A stretch of DNA of 64,000 bases from Favolaschia claudopus (GCA_037176885.1 JAWWNJ010000177.1:399461-463460); one strand, 5' to 3'; shown: positions 1 through 12,000, counted from the stretch's first letter. Program-made: numbers and translations. Notes: generated by a model not told the origin, from the sequence alone.

Positions 1-2291
1 ATAGCTTCATTTCCAAGGTTTCGGTGTCCATTGTGCCGAATGATGGGTGTTGCTCGAAATGGATCTTAACCTAAATGCCATGTATCATCGTCAACACAAT
101 TCTTTCTCGCACCAGTATATACTTACCCAGACAAACATGCCTGGAATGCCTGGTCAGTCATACCGTATAAATGGTCATGATTTCCACGTACCAGAGGTAG
201 GGGGGACGAAAGAAATGAGCGGACTGGTTGTAGACACCTTCTCACTGAAGTATCCGGTAAGGCTGCGCTGGGGCTTTGCAAATCCCTGGTAAACTTGAGC
301 ACCGTCCCACATAGTACCCATCGCCCCCGGCGCTGTGGTCATGTGGAATTCATCGACTAGGCAGTCAACGAAGAAATCCCGACGAATTGTGTATTGCAAA
401 CGCAAAGCCTTTAGCCAGCGCATGTAGCCATGATAGCCCCACTCCAACAAAGCACCCGCGACCAAAGACTGGAAGATTTCAGCACAGAGAAGAAGAAGCC
501 TTCGTTTGCAGCGCACCTGGCCAAAGCCGCAGGGAGCCTGTGTACTGGTCTCGGCTGCCCTCTCCAGTCTTTCGGCGAACATCGGATTACAGGTATACCA
601 TCCCAGCCGACATCCAGGAGCAATGGTCTTGGAGAATGTATCCAACCGAATAACACGCCCTTGATAGTCGAATCTGGCACATAGATCTCAGCGAAAGCGG
701 CGCAAGTTTTATACAGCACTGACTTCAAATAGCTGGGCTCCAACGATGCGATGAACTTTTCGTCGTCCAATTCAGCTGGGTTCTGAGTGTGGCGAGCACG
801 TTGCGATTTCGGGACATAGGTGCCTTCCTGCAAGACGAAATAGGGATCATCCTCGACCTGTCTTTCGTCAAATTTGCCGCCATACAAAACTAATTACCTG
901 CTCACCAGAATGCTGAGAAATAATTTTCGGCGAGTCAACAGACGAAGGGTGAGTGAGGTATATCAATTGACTAACACATCTGGAAAGAAATTGAGAAAAT
1001 TCTGGCGTCAATGAAACAGGACTAGAATTACCAAATTCAACGCAGATTTGATATATTTCTTTCTTGCGAGCGACGCGAGTCGTCTTCGGGAACCCTAAGA
1101 AGGGAGTGCCACGGAGAAACAAGTGGACTCACCGTGCCCGTCGGGTTCTCACCAATCGGGACTGCGTATATAACACGAGGTCTAAAATCGAGTCAGCGGT
1201 AACGCACAAATCAATTGTAAAGGAGTGAATTGTACCGCGGCATGCCGCGAGCTTCCGCATCCCATTCACTCAAAATAGTCCTCAACGCATCGCTGCGCAT
1301 TCCTTGAGTATCAATGTCAACTGGCACCGGAACCATTCCGTAGGGTCGCATTGACGCCATAGCACTGGGATACGTCCACTTCGAGACAAGGACTCCATCA
1401 CCTACAGCAAACAAAGCTCAGAAGTTGGGAAGCCGGGCAGAAAAGATACAAGATACCAGGATTGCAAAGGGTGAGGACAACCTTGGACCATGCGTCGGTG
1501 TTACCGGCATGCAGTAATGTTTGGTAGTTCTGAACATGAGTATGTTAGAAAGCGACGATAGAATAATGTGGCGCAGATGTGTACACCGTATGCGGGATCG
1601 TAGACTTTGTCCGAGTATTCTTTGACGATCTTTTGCAGTTGGGGAAGACCAGTAGAAAGGCCTGTCGACAGTATTAGCGCGAAACATGCTATCGAGACTG
1701 ACGACGCACCGTATTGCAGAGCCTGGGACGATCAATCAGCATAACGGGATAAATTCGGGGATGTGTAATGAAAAAACATTCTTACGGTCGCTAGGTTTAG
1801 ATCCTGAGGACGCGTGGGGTACTTGGGAATGGTCACTGAAGTCGTCCTCTCCTTGCCCCCGCCAAATAGGTTCCAGAACCACGAGAATGAGGAAGATTCC
1901 TCGTTACGGTCGACGGGAAAAGAGTTGGCTGCCAGCACGCTGCCCGAAATGTCGGAAAAGGGAAAGTAAGCCGGGCTAGGTAAACCTGCGTATACCCCAC
2001 ATCAGATGCTGCGCGTCAATTTATGAGTCAGGCTAAGGACCTCCTGCGAGCATCAACAGATCTGAACGACCCAGATACTTTTGCAAGCCTATGAGGAGGT
2101 GGATGAGGCCCGGGAATCGCGTGCGTAGAAAATCTGTACCCTTCAACGGAGAAGTTTGACGAGCCTTTGCAATAGCTAATGCAATCAATGAGTTATTGTT
2201 GTGAACCTCCAGGGATAGAATCACTGGAAAGGTGATGAGAAAGGTCAATAGCCTCCGGCTTGAACGAGGCAGCTTCAGACTTGAAAGACAT
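1..2291 (-). CDS. ARO8: ARO8-type aromatic/2-aminoadipate aminotransferase, 3' end cut by window edge
   Basis: PLP-dependent fold-type I aminotransferase. The family moves amino groups between aromatic amino acids or 2-aminoadipate and 2-oxo acids (aromatic and lysine metabolism). The ATG at 2291 opens a first exon containing 'EAIDLSHHLS'. After an intron comes 'AIAKARQTSPLKG', then 'LQKYLG...LAGG', and 'SPAYFPFSDISGS' near 1980, which is the usual N-terminal layout of fungal ARO8 proteins. The PLP lysine lies in 'DTFSKTIAPGCRLGW' near 645-600, and the C-terminal 'SFVPPTSG' joins 'MFVW' by an intron near 180-150. The last visible exon (about 95-1) reads 'VKIHFEQHPSFGTMD' and is still open at base 1, so the gene is partial. 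At least one early intron (about 51 nt) lacks an in-frame stop. The aminotransferase call is firm. Aromatic versus aminoadipate preference cannot be read from sequence. Confidence 0.88.
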
Positions 2292-3102
2292 GGCGAAATC
2301 TGAACGCGAACAAAGACGAGGAGAATGTGGTGGGAGGAAACAAGGCTCGCGGAAAGCACTCCGAAAACCTGCTTACTCATTTAGGCAACATCCCGACGGC
2401 GCATCTTATCTTATCGTTACTCCATTTGCGGGACCCATCCGCATCCAAGTCTGAGCAAAAACATGAGATCTCATTCACTGACGCGATGCAGTCACAATCG
2501 ATGCTACTGAACCAGCTACGATATGGCCTATGCTCCCATACGTCGTATCATCCTTGATTCGCTCGCCTCCAGGCTTGGTGAAAGGACGGGGAACAGCTTC
2601 AGAAGAGGACGCTTATTACCCATGCATCTATCGGTGGGGTTAATCGTAGAATAGAGCTTTCAAAAAGTACACGGAAGTATGACGGACCTGAAGTTACTAT
2701 CCATCCATACAACAAGCGCGATGGACGCGATCGAGTCAAGGGTGTTGAAAACTGCAGGGAACAATCGCTTGACTCGGTCTGCGATCTGGGTTAGTAGCTG
2801 TACCATGATACTGAGGAGAGCGTATCATACCGGTCGCAGGCGTAGGTGAGGTTGAGCGGGCTTCAGGGAAGAAGGAGAGCCCGTTATCTGAAGAGGACCA
2901 TTCAGTGATTGTCCGAAATCGTGACTGAGCCGGCAATCCGCGGCTCGTTACATTTTGCGGACAACCATCATCACCTTTTGCAATCTCCACTTTTTGGCGG
3001 AGGTCGAGCGTTAGTGTGCGGGAGAAGTCGTGAGGTGCGTTGGCAGCTCTCTCTCTTCCTGTATCGCTTCTAACCAGCCTCACCAGAAGTTTGGTTTTGA
3101 GA
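2292..3102. other. Intergenic region between divergent ARO8-like and GIS2-like genes
   Basis: 811 bp between the two divergent start codons. Open frames exist here, for example on the minus strand near 2736-3083, but they show no recognisable family, no consistent splice pattern and no composition typical of the neighbouring proteins. I see no tRNA, repeat or TATA box that I can defend. It probably holds the two promoters. Confidence 0.5.
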
Positions 3103-4008
3103 ATGGCGTATCAGTTCAGTAGGAAAGGTTGCTTCAAGTGCGGGAACCGTATGTTGTTCTTGACACTTTTTTTCCGCGCTCTTGACTTGACGCTTCTCTA
3201 GTCGGCCACATTGCCGAGACTTGCTCTTCTGACCAGCGTCTCTGCTACAATTGTCGGCAGCCTGGTCATGAATCTTCGGCTTGCCCCTCTCCGCGCTCCG
3301 TTTCGTGCGTCAAATTCAGAATTTCCTGGTCTTTACGGTTTTCTCAATCGTGCTATGTTCAGGGCGCGTCAGTGCTATAGCTGCGGAGGTGTAGGACACA
3401 TCCAAGGTGCGCATGATACTCGTTTTGTGCTGACCAAGGCTTGACGGCAGATTAGCTGAGTGCCCGAGCTTGAGGATCCAGCAGCAAGCCGCTGGGCAAA
3501 AGTGCTACGTGCGTTTGAAGGCATATATTCCGGTATAATATCCATGTTGCATACAGAATTGCGGTCGCTTTGGGCATATCGCCCGCGCATGCCCCAGCGG
3601 TGCGCTCGGAGGTCCCGGTTTTGCGCCCCGGCCAGCTCCCCCTGGCCGTGGTCTCAACATGGGAGCCCTTCCGCCTGTCAAATGTTATAAGTGAGCAACA
3701 TCGTTTTTATCTTTTTTTTCCAGCGAACTAATTATCGTCGTCTAGGTGTGGTGGACCTAATCACATGGCCAAGTGCGTTTTCTCTCCTCTTATGATAATG
3801 CACCTCTCATCTTCCAATTCAGGGACTGCCTCGCGACCATCGACACGGGCATCCCAACAGGCCCTGCTAGCATGAAGAATAAAACTTGCTATAGGTGCCA
3901 TCAAGAGGGCCATGTATGTGTTACTTGCATGTCATTGTTTTCATGCCATTCACCTTCTTCCTTTAGATGGCTAAAGATTGCCCTGAGAATGCAGATTTCA
4001 TGGGATGA
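3103..4008 (+). CDS. GIS2: GIS2/CNBP-like protein with six CCHC zinc knuckles
   Basis: Small single-stranded nucleic-acid-binding protein of the CNBP/Gis2/Byr3 family, which in yeast and animals binds mRNA and promotes translation. ATG at 3103 (MAYQFSRKG). Splicing six short introns gives six knuckles of the form CX2CX4HX4C: CFKCGNLGHIAETC, CYNCRQPGHESSAC, CYSCGGVGHIQAEC, CYNCGRFGHIARAC, CYKCGGPNHMAKDC and CYRCHQEGHMAKDC. A Gly/Pro/Arg-rich linker (GGPGFAPRPAPPGRG) separates knuckles 4 and 5. The stop is TGA at 4006-4008, just after the last knuckle (PENADFMG). Several knuckles are themselves split by introns. Yeast Gis2 has seven knuckles, so this one is slightly shorter. It lies about 220 bp upstream of COQ10 on the same strand. 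Confidence 0.93.
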
Positions 4009-4229
4009 ATACTGTACTAACAGTCGTAGGAGCACGTATATCTAGCTGACGATGAATGTATACTTTCTGTGCTATTGTGATACCCGCGCCAGCTCATTTC
4101 TTGTTCATTTATCCTCCAACGAGAGTGTGTTAATTTGAGTTCCGGTTTTTGTGCTGTAAGCTGCTTTCCTTCTTGAAATGGCAGCTGTGTGCACTTGAAT
4201 CAACGGATTCGGAGTTTCGGCTCTTGTTC

Positions 4230-4960
4230 ATGCTTCGAGTTGCGCGACTTGGACTGGTCCATCGTCCAGTGTCCACGCGCCACAGGCACCTATTTTCTCT
4301 GCCCAACTTTCCGAATATACTGCCTGGCGCGACTGAAATCCAAACGTACCAGGAACGAAAGATTCTGCGGTGCGTGTGCGGATTCTCTTCTTCGCTCAGG
4401 TCTGGACAATCCGATTTTCACAAGTTACACGCGTCAAGAACTGTACAACGTCGTCGCCGATGTCGGCTCCTACCAACATTTCATTCCTTTCTGCTCCGCA
4501 TCGCGCGTTCTCAGTACCACAAATGAAACAAAAATTCCAATTCTCATGGACGCGGAGCTGACAGTTCAATTTCTTGCATTCAAAGAAAGCTACGTGAGCA
4601 GAGTAACTTGTGTGCCGCTCCAGTCGGTTCAAGTACGTGTCATACACATCCCGTTTGCTTCGTCGTTCTCATCCTGGACAGGCAGTCGCGTCCTCGTCCA
4701 CCCCACTATTCAAGGAACTGAAAACAACGTGGCGATTCGGAAACCCTCCGGAAAGCGAAATCCCGCCTCCAGCTTTGAATAGCAGCAAGCTCTCATTGAC
4801 TAATTCTACCCCAACTCCTACCCTAGTCGAGCTGGATCTAGCTTTTGCTTTTGCCAGCCCACTGCACGCTGCAGTTTCCTCATCCTTTTTCGGCCAAGTC
4901 TCGCGACTCATGGTGCAGGCGTTTGAAGACCGATGTGCGAGCGTATACGGTCGAAGGTGA
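4230..4960 (+). CDS. COQ10: Coenzyme Q-binding protein COQ10 (START-like domain), mitochondrial
   Basis: START/polyketide-cyclase-fold lipid-binding protein that carries ubiquinone and is needed for respiration and CoQ synthesis at the inner mitochondrial membrane. I model three exons: 4230-4369, 4425-4632 and 4682-4960, giving about 208 residues. The N-terminus (MLRVARLGLVHRPVSTRHRH) is rich in Arg and hydrophobic residues and lacks acidic ones, as expected of a mitochondrial presequence. It is followed by 'ERKILRYTRQELYNVVADV', 'FIPFCSASRVL', 'AELTVQFLAFKESYVSRVTC' and 'LFKELKTTWRF', which are hallmark COQ10 segments. The exon 1/2 junction falls inside 'KILR|YTRQ' and restores the frame exactly. 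The C-terminus is 'VQAFEDRCASVYGRR'. An upstream in-frame alternative start is not needed. Confidence 0.93.
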
Positions 4961-5078
4961 AAATGAGCGGGGAGCGCATGGTGCTGCTCTCTGCGATAGA
5001 ACCCATTTTAGAATATGAATAGACCGCGAGAAAGTAATGAATCTTTACACTTGGGCAACGACAAATCATCGCGTGTTC

Positions 5079-5628
5079 TTAGAGCGACTCTTCTTTGCTT
5101 TCGCCCCCATCCTCCTCTGCATTGACCATGCCCTGCTCGTTCAACGTCCACCGAAAGGCCCGTGGGTCTTCCCGCATATTGCCCTTTTTGTCCATCATAC
5201 GTGTCCGTTCCGTCCCTGTGAGGCTCTCCTCGTTCGTGGAGATGTAGGACATCTTCACTACGCGCCCCGTTTTCAGTTCGTTGAGCAGAAATTTGAGAAA
5301 TCTATTGTGTTTTGTCAATACTTGCCGCGACGTGCCAAGGTATGAAGACGCACCTCACGGAACGAATGGGGTGGTCAAGCGGTTGGTTCATAGGTTGAAT
5401 GATCACGCCCTTTCTCGAACGATAAGGTTCCGGAATTGAAGGAGGCGAGGCTGGGGGCCATGTTGAAATGGCTTCGTCGAATATCTCTTTCGTTGAGCGT
5501 CCTACAGGAGCGTGCTTTTTGAGGATGGAGAGAATCATATTGGTTGTCTTCGGTGAAGCTACCTTGGGCGGCGGTTTGCTTTTGCTACGGATAATCGCGT
5601 CTCGCAGCAATCTTGCTGTAGGTATCAT
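5079..5628 (-). CDS. Unrecognised small protein, possibly mitochondrial
   Basis: Two exons joined by an intron near 5346-5298 (GTGCGT...CAATAG) give about 165 residues starting MIPTARLLRDAIIRSKSKP and ending in an acidic tail (NAEEDGGESKEES). The start is basic, hydrophobic and free of acidic residues at first, compatible with a mitochondrial presequence. Next comes a helical stretch 'TTNMILSILKKHAPVGRSTK' that could be part of a winged-helix-like fold, then 'SVRFLKFLLNELKTGRVVKM' across the splice site. I do not recognise the family. The continuous reading across a canonical intron and the compact start-to-stop organisation argue that it is a real gene. A divergent mitoribosomal subunit or assembly factor is one possibility, but that is a guess. 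It is convergent with COQ10 (118 bp between stops). Confidence 0.6.
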
Positions 5629-5784
5629 CGCGGTTCGAAAGCAAGGGCAAAACTTGGCCGCGGCATAACTCTGACGTAAAGACTCGGTGTTCCCTGAGGG
5701 CCCTCTTTCCTTCGACCACAACTTGCATTCGGTTATACTGCTGCTATACCTCATCGTACAAGCCAGAAATTTGCATTCGTTACC

Positions 5785-6557
5785 TCATTCTGGAATCTTT
5801 GTTCCGCTCATTGTTTCCAGCAACTTCACCAGTCGTTCCTGAGTCGCCTCGTCTGCTGCCATTGTATTTGCCTTCTGCTCCTTTGAGTTTACCAGATATG
5901 ACCCGCTCTTGGCTTTCATTTGCCCCAATGCCGCCATCGTGAACGTTCGAACGGATACCTCGATACTACCGGGTGCCGACGCCCCACCCATCTTGGTAGG
6001 AACCCATCTACGAGGAGGAATCAGAGGCGTGCATGGCAGAAGACGACTGGCACGCACCCTGGATCTGCAGAGAAACTCGTAACATCCTTCCAGCGCCGAG
6101 CAAATATCTTGCCCAGCATCACATCGTGCAGCTTCGTGTCCCCATACCCGCTTCGCCGAAGTTCCTCTTCGCCCCCATTCACGTTTGCCCGCCCACCAAA
6201 ATGCATCCCGGAACTCACAAACAACAATCGTTTGGGCTTGTTCATCAGGCACGTCAGCACGTATGGCCCGATTGTGTTCACTTCGAGAAGGTTGGGGCCT
6301 GAGTAGACACCGGCGTTGTGTAGGACAGCTTCGTAGGGACCGAGTTTGTTGGCTTCCGCAGCGAGAGCTTTGGTCTCAGCAAGGCTACTTAGATCACCAA
6401 CCAGGACGGCCAATGCCTCTGGACATTTCGCGCGAGTTTCTTCTGCTCGGCTGGCGTGGCGAGCATGTAGAACTACTGAGTGCCCGTTGGCCACTAAGCG
6501 GTGGGCCGTGAGCAAGCCGATTCCGTCAGATGAACCAGTTATGAAGAAGCGAAGCAT
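5785..6557 (-). CDS. Short-chain dehydrogenase/reductase (classical SDR)
   Basis: NAD(P)-dependent oxidoreductase of unknown substrate. One intron is removed near 6045-6005, joining 'SADPG' to 'WVPTKMGG' (GATCCAGG|gtgcgt...cgtag|ATGGG). The Rossmann dinucleotide motif is TGSSDGIG at residues 7-14. 'DLSS' is the acidic motif after strand 4 and 'HNAG' the NAG-type structural motif. The catalytic Ser lies in 'LLFVSSGMH' and the YxxxK pair is in 'SGYGDTKLH'. The C-terminus resembles fungal SDRs that use 'DPGWVPTKMGG'. About 240 residues, normal for the family. The stop is TCA on the plus strand at 5785. The start ATG at 6557 directly precedes the Rossmann strand (MLRFFITGSS). It is followed upstream, same strand, by the GST gene, suggesting but not proving a shared redox or detoxification role. 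Confidence 0.9.
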
Positions 6558-6850
6558 GTCGAGTGTTTGCAGTTGGCGAAGGCCACAGGGTTATGTGGTT
6601 ACGTCCTGCCCGTGAACGGGACCAACGGAGCCGAGAAACGTTAAGCACCTTCCCTTAAAGTCGAAGTATCCCGCCTCCGTCATCACTTAGTAAGACTTTG
6701 ATCAACTGAACTCATCCAGAAACGCGGCAGGTTGTGAAAATCTTCACAAACTCGAGTACTGTACTCGGCAGGGTAGTGGAAAAGAAGGCAGGGCAAGAAT
6801 ACAAGTGCGAGAAAGCAGGTCTGAATTATAGCTGGAATTCAAGCAGCTTA

Positions 6851-8320
6851 TCATACTTTCAATTGTGCAACGAGCTTCACTGAGTATCCTAGACGCGGAA
6901 AATGGCAACGAATAAGACCTGCGGACCCCTTCGTCTCCAGAACAAACTCTTCCTTGTTCAATGCCACGAGTTTTCCTGCCGTTCCCCAAACGTGTGCTGC
7001 AAAAAGATTCAAATTTCGAGAAAGACCAAAGCGAACTTATCAAACTGACCGCCATAATCATCGCGAGTTATCGAGACTTCGTCGCCTGCCTTGAGTTTGA
7101 GGCGCTCGGCTTCACGCTCGTCAAAACCGACAACATTATAGGGCTCGAAGGCAGCCGCCACTATGCGTTTAGCGGCTTCTTCGCCCTTAAGTTCGGGGAC
7201 GGCGGGCTTGCCTTGCTTGTGGGTGTCGACATACTGAGTCATTCGCGCGAGCCACTGTTTTAGTGTCTTTTCAACACGACTAGATTTTGCGATCGAAAGA
7301 AACTGACTTGGACAACTCGAGGAAACGTGCAATGAGCATCCAAGAGCGAGTCGACGCCGGGAAGGTTGCGCTGTTTCATCCACCCAAGTAAGACATGCAA
7401 GGTGATATCTGCTAGGGAGGGATGTTCTGTCTCGAATAGCCATTCACGCCCGTCAATTAACTGAGTACAGGGAGATACAATGAGGTGCATGAATGCAGTG
7501 GTCGGAGCGATCTTACCTGTTCTCGAGGAGGGCCTATCAAGAATTCAGACCACTGTATTTCGTTAGAGATGTTGAGCCAACCAAATTACTGGAAAGCGCA
7601 CTGAGGGCGTTCCCTCGGCCTGCGTTCGCTGCTTCCATGTCGATAGCCCCACCGGGCATTATCTACCAACTTTTAGCTTGGAGAAGTACAGTGCACGGAC
7701 CGCCATACCCCTCTTCTATCATCAAGAAATGCGGGTGGGAGCGAGTCCCAAGGTACGAGACGTACACCCAGGCCAAACACAATCGTGTCGATCCAGTTCA
7801 GAGTAAAAACCTGAGAATCATTTGAGATCAGCTCAGGCGTGTGCAGGAGTCATTGAATTTGCCTTGATGAGACCAGTGTCTGCGCCTCCTCCGTGTTTCT
7901 TGGGAAAATGGTGCCATAACCCTTGGCAGCTGAAATCGGCGTTCTAGTGCAGAAGCTATGAGACTGCAAAACGTTGATTCATGGTAATTGCGACCCTAAG
8001 CAGAGGATATTTACCTTGTATCGCAGTAAATATCGTTCCCGATGGCGAGGATCGGGATGCGTCGATGAGTGACGCCGAGAAGGTCGGTTATTTCGGGGCG
8101 GGGAAGGATATTTGCTACCTAGAGCCCACTACATTGTTATCTTCGATTGGAGGATAGTACTGGGATCTTTGAATCACGTTGACTTTCTCGTGTTGGATGT
8201 TCTTGAGAAGCAGGACATGGTCGATCTGGCAAGTTTGGAAATCGACGAATCACGATGAACTGTGATGCATACCTTGATGCTGAACGGGGAGGTGTCGTAG
8301 CGGTAGAGTATGACTGACAT
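6851..8320 (-). CDS. Glutathione S-transferase-like protein, many introns
   Basis: Thioredoxin-fold GST of the fungal type often annotated as glutathione transferase-like. ATG at 8320 gives 'MSVILYRYDTSPFSIK', then an intron, then 'IDHVLLLKNIQHEKV', the beta1-alpha1-beta2 start of the GST N-domain. Downstream exons give 'NILPRPEITDLLGVTHRR', followed by 'IPILAIGNDIYCDT' (the cis-Pro strand and GSH-binding region). Later exons give 'ALSALSSN', 'GREWLFETEHPSLADITLH' (the GST C-domain N-capping region) and 'VGFDEREAERLKLKAGDEVS'. The last exon, 'NKEEFVLETKGSAGLIRCH', leads to the stop at 6851. At least seven exons are needed. I traced the ends well but the middle (about 7500-7950) only approximately. 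It lies in tandem with the SDR and is divergent from chitin synthase. Confidence 0.8.
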
Positions 8321-9068
8321 TGGGCCGCGCACAGAAATTGTGTGGATTTTTGGGAATAACTTTCAATAGAGAAGAAGGCTTTAACGTTAGCTTCGACCAA
8401 GCTTTGACTTGGCTGTGACTCGGATGTTATTGGATCATTGCATGAGAAAAAAAAATGGAAAAAGGCCGAGTCGCCGACCGAGCTTGAATATGTCTTGGGC
8501 GCATAGGGCGCGTACATGGGCGCTGAAAGGTTGATATTCGCAAGATATTCGTAAAAGTTCCGACAGAACGCGCGCTTATTGACGGGGTAAGATTATGCGA
8601 AAGAAACGGAAGGCTTTACCGCCATGCTGACTGTTTGACTTCAGGTGCTGCCTCGACAAAAAGCAGAGGCAGTGAACTGCGGTTAGAAACGCAAATGCAA
8701 TTTTCTGTGTACAGCGCCACGACATTCGTACCGCAATAAATATCACCGTGATTCGTACCGCAAACCGCTCAGTGTTCCGAGTCCGAAAATACGCTTCATG
8801 ATTCTTTGTCTCTAAGACTGTTGTAAACGGGTTGATTGGTAGCAGAAAAATCGTAGACAAGGCCCAGGGCTGAATAGGGTGGGTTTCGCGGCGAAAGGGA
8901 CGGCGGGATGTGACAGGGATAATTGAATTGGTCGTCAGTGAGGCTGGGCGGTGTTGGCGCGCGGTGTTTGACACCGATTGCGGGCCAAATAACCTTAAAG
9001 GGTCCAGTTAAGCGGCACGCCTCACTCTTAGCTTCCACTTTCTCTTTCTTCATCCTACTTTTCCCACC
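8321..9068. promoter_or_regulatory. Divergent promoter region between GST-like gene and chitin synthase
   Basis: 748 bp separate the GST start codon (minus) from the chitin synthase start (plus). Open frames on both strands here are short on family signal. The segment contains a 13-bp direct repeat (listed separately) and a pyrimidine-rich stretch (about 9031-9066, CTTCCACTTTCTCTTTCTTC-like) just before the chitin synthase ATG, as is common next to fungal transcription starts. The start context is CCACCATGG at 9064-9072, an excellent Kozak-like match. Confidence 0.55.
8724..8763. repeat. 13-bp direct repeat in divergent promoter
   Basis: The sequence ATTCGTACCGCAA occurs at 8724-8736 and again at 8751-8763, on the same strand, 27 bp start to start, separated by an AT-rich spacer. 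It lies about 300 bp upstream of the chitin synthase ATG. Two exact 13-mers this close suggest a paired binding site for a dimeric or cooperative regulator. No known factor is assigned. Confidence 0.6.
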
Positions 9069-12000
9069 ATGGATAGACCGCCGTTGCCTTCCTCCAACTC
9101 GTCCTATGGAGATCCCTTCGCCAACCCTCGGCCCCATTTCGCAGAACCGTCTGAAGAGCACTACCCGAGACCATATGAGAGCTCTACTTCGCTCGGTATG
9201 ACCCAGGATTTCCATCAAGACCACCAGTATGAGGACGATGAGTTTATTGAGAAGCAGCCTCTTGCAGGCGGCGAGTCGTTCACCGGTGGTTTCTACCCCC
9301 CAGGGTGCGTCATTTGTCGCCAATGTATCACTTGAATGCCTTGAACTCAACTGCCTTTGCAGCCCTGTTGACCCCAATGCCTATGGCGACCCCTATCAGG
9401 GAGGGCGCCCAGGTTCAGTCGTTTCTACTTCTACCACCGGCGTTGAGAGCGCCTGGCGTCGTCGTCAGACCATCAAACGCGACCGGGGTGTCACTAGGAA
9501 GGTCAAGCTCACCAATGGCAACTGGATCACCGAATATCCCGTTCCCACCGCCGTTTATAGTGCCATCGAGGCCAACTTCCGCCAGACAAACACCACTGAG
9601 TTCTCACACATGCGGTATACTGCCGCTACAGTAGATCCCGATGAGTTTAACGAGGCAAATGGTAACGCATCCAATTGCAACATGTTTGCTGTCTGCTAAA
9701 CTTTACATCCCTTAGGCTATTCTCTCCGTACTAAAATGTACAACCGCCAAACTGAGCTGCTTATTGCTGTCACCTCATACAATGAGGACAAGACTCTTTA
9801 TGCCCGCACACTCCACGGTGTCATGCTCAACATTCGTGACATTTGCAAAACCAAGCAGTCCAAATACTGGCGTCGTACTGCAGAAGAGGGAAACCCCGGC
9901 TGGCAGAGAATCACCGTCGCTCTCATTGTAGATGGTCTTGACAGCATGGACAAGAGCGTGCTCGATATTCTGGCCACTGTCGGAGTGTACCAGGATGGTG
10001 TCATGAAAAAGGACATCAACGATAAACCGACCGTCGCACACATCTTCGAGGTAAAGCTCTCAGCGAATTCTTCAGTCGTGAGGCTTATGCGTGTGTCTGC
10101 AGTATACCACTCAGCTGTCGATCGATACCTCACCTCAGCTTGTGCTGCCACAAGCTGGTGACGCCAACAACCTTGTCCCGGTACAGATTATCTTCGTTCT
10201 TAAGGCGAAAAATCAAAAGAAAATCAACTCTCACCGTTGGCTTTTCAACGCTATTGGTCGTATGCTACAGGTACGGTCTTCGCAGTCCTTTTCATTTTCT
10301 GGGATCCTCATCACCTGGCAATGTAGCCGGAGACATGTGTCCTCATTGACGCAGGTACCAAGCCCGGGCACAAGTCTATTTACTACCTGTGGGAGGCATT
10401 CTACAATGACCCCAACCTCGGTGGTTGCTGTGGTGAAATTCACGCCATGATAAAGGGCGGCAAGAAGCTCCTCAATCCTCTTGTCGCGGCTCAGAACTTC
10501 GAGTACAAGATGTCCAACATCTTGGATAAGCCTCTTGAAAGCAGCTTTGGCTACGTCTCTGTGCTCCCCGGTGCCTTTTCGGCATACCGTTACCGCGCTA
10601 TTCTGGGACGACCTCTCGAACAGTACTTCCACGGTGATCACTCATTGGCGGATCGTTTGGGACCCAAGGGTATTTACGGAATGAACATTTTCACCAAAAA
10701 CATGTTCTTGGCTGAGGATCGTATCCTCTGTTTCGAGCTTGTGGCCAAAGCTGGTGACAGGTGGACGCTAACCTATGTCAAACCCAGCAAAGCTGAGACG
10801 GACGTACCCGAAACCGCTGTAGAGCTCATCGGTCAACGTCGTCGGTGGTTGAATGGTTCTTTCGCTGCCTCGGTCTACGCCCTCGTCAATTTCTTCATGT
10901 TCTACAAATCTGGCCACGGTATCCTGCGCATGTTCTTTCTCCATATCCAGGCCATTGTACGTGTTTGCTCATCCTCATCATTCACTGTCGAGCCTCATCT
11001 GTTGCCAGTACAACATCTTCTCCCTCATCTTCTCCTGGTTTGCCCTGGCCAATCTTTGGCTCACGTTCTCCATCATTATCGACCTCCTCCCTGGCCAAGG
11101 AATCATCATTTTCGGCACGGCTTCTATCACGCATTGGGTTAACAATGGATTCAAATGGCTTTATCTGTCCTTCCTCGCATTGCAGTTCGTACTTGCCCTA
11201 GGTAATCGACCAAAGGGTGAACGTTTTGCATATACGTTAACGCTATGGGTCTATGCTTTCCTCGCGGTTTATCTCCTTGTCTGCTCTTTCTGGCTCACGG
11301 GCAAGGCTTTTGCCAATATCCCGAAAGAGCTGGCGAACAAAACTACGAGTCAAGTCATCGCCACTTTTTTCAAGCCGCCTGTAGGTGCTTTGATAGCTGC
11401 AATGGTATCCACCTTTGGTAAGCTGGCTTTTTATCCCACTTCGCTTGTCCTGGACTGAATTCGCTGTCCAGGTATCTACTTCGCTGCGTCATTCTTGTAC
11501 CGCGATCCCTGGCACTTGTTCTCGTCTTTCCTGCAGTACCTCTGTCTCGCACCCAGCTTCACAAATGTTCTCAACGTCTACGCATTCTGTAACTTGCACG
11601 ACGTATCGTGGGGTACAAAGGGTAGTGACAAGGCGGAAGCGCTCCCTTCCGTCTCGACAAAAAAGAATGATACAGAAGCTGTCGTGGAGGACGTTGCGCA
11701 TAAGCAGGAAGACGTCGATGCAGCCTTCAAGGAGACTGTCACTCGCGCCATCACCAAAGTGGAAGTGAAAGAGGTACCGGAGAAGCCAACTATGGATGAC
11801 GAGAACAGTGAGTTATCTAGTTTTTCTACTGCACCATGCATGCTCATTCGTTGAATTTTACTAGAAACATTCCGTACTCGTCTCGTTGCCGCCTGGATGT
11901 TGAGCAACGCCACCCTCGCCATTGCCATCGAGAATTTGAACGGATTACAAAGCACGGACTTTGAAACCAATGAGCAGGAGCTTCAGAAAAAGCAAAACGT

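Noticed and set aside
2736..3083. Minus-strand open frame between the ARO8-like and GIS2-like genes
   Set aside because: No family resemblance, no ATG-led exon structure that joins to anything, and composition like surrounding non-coding sequence. Treated as intergenic.
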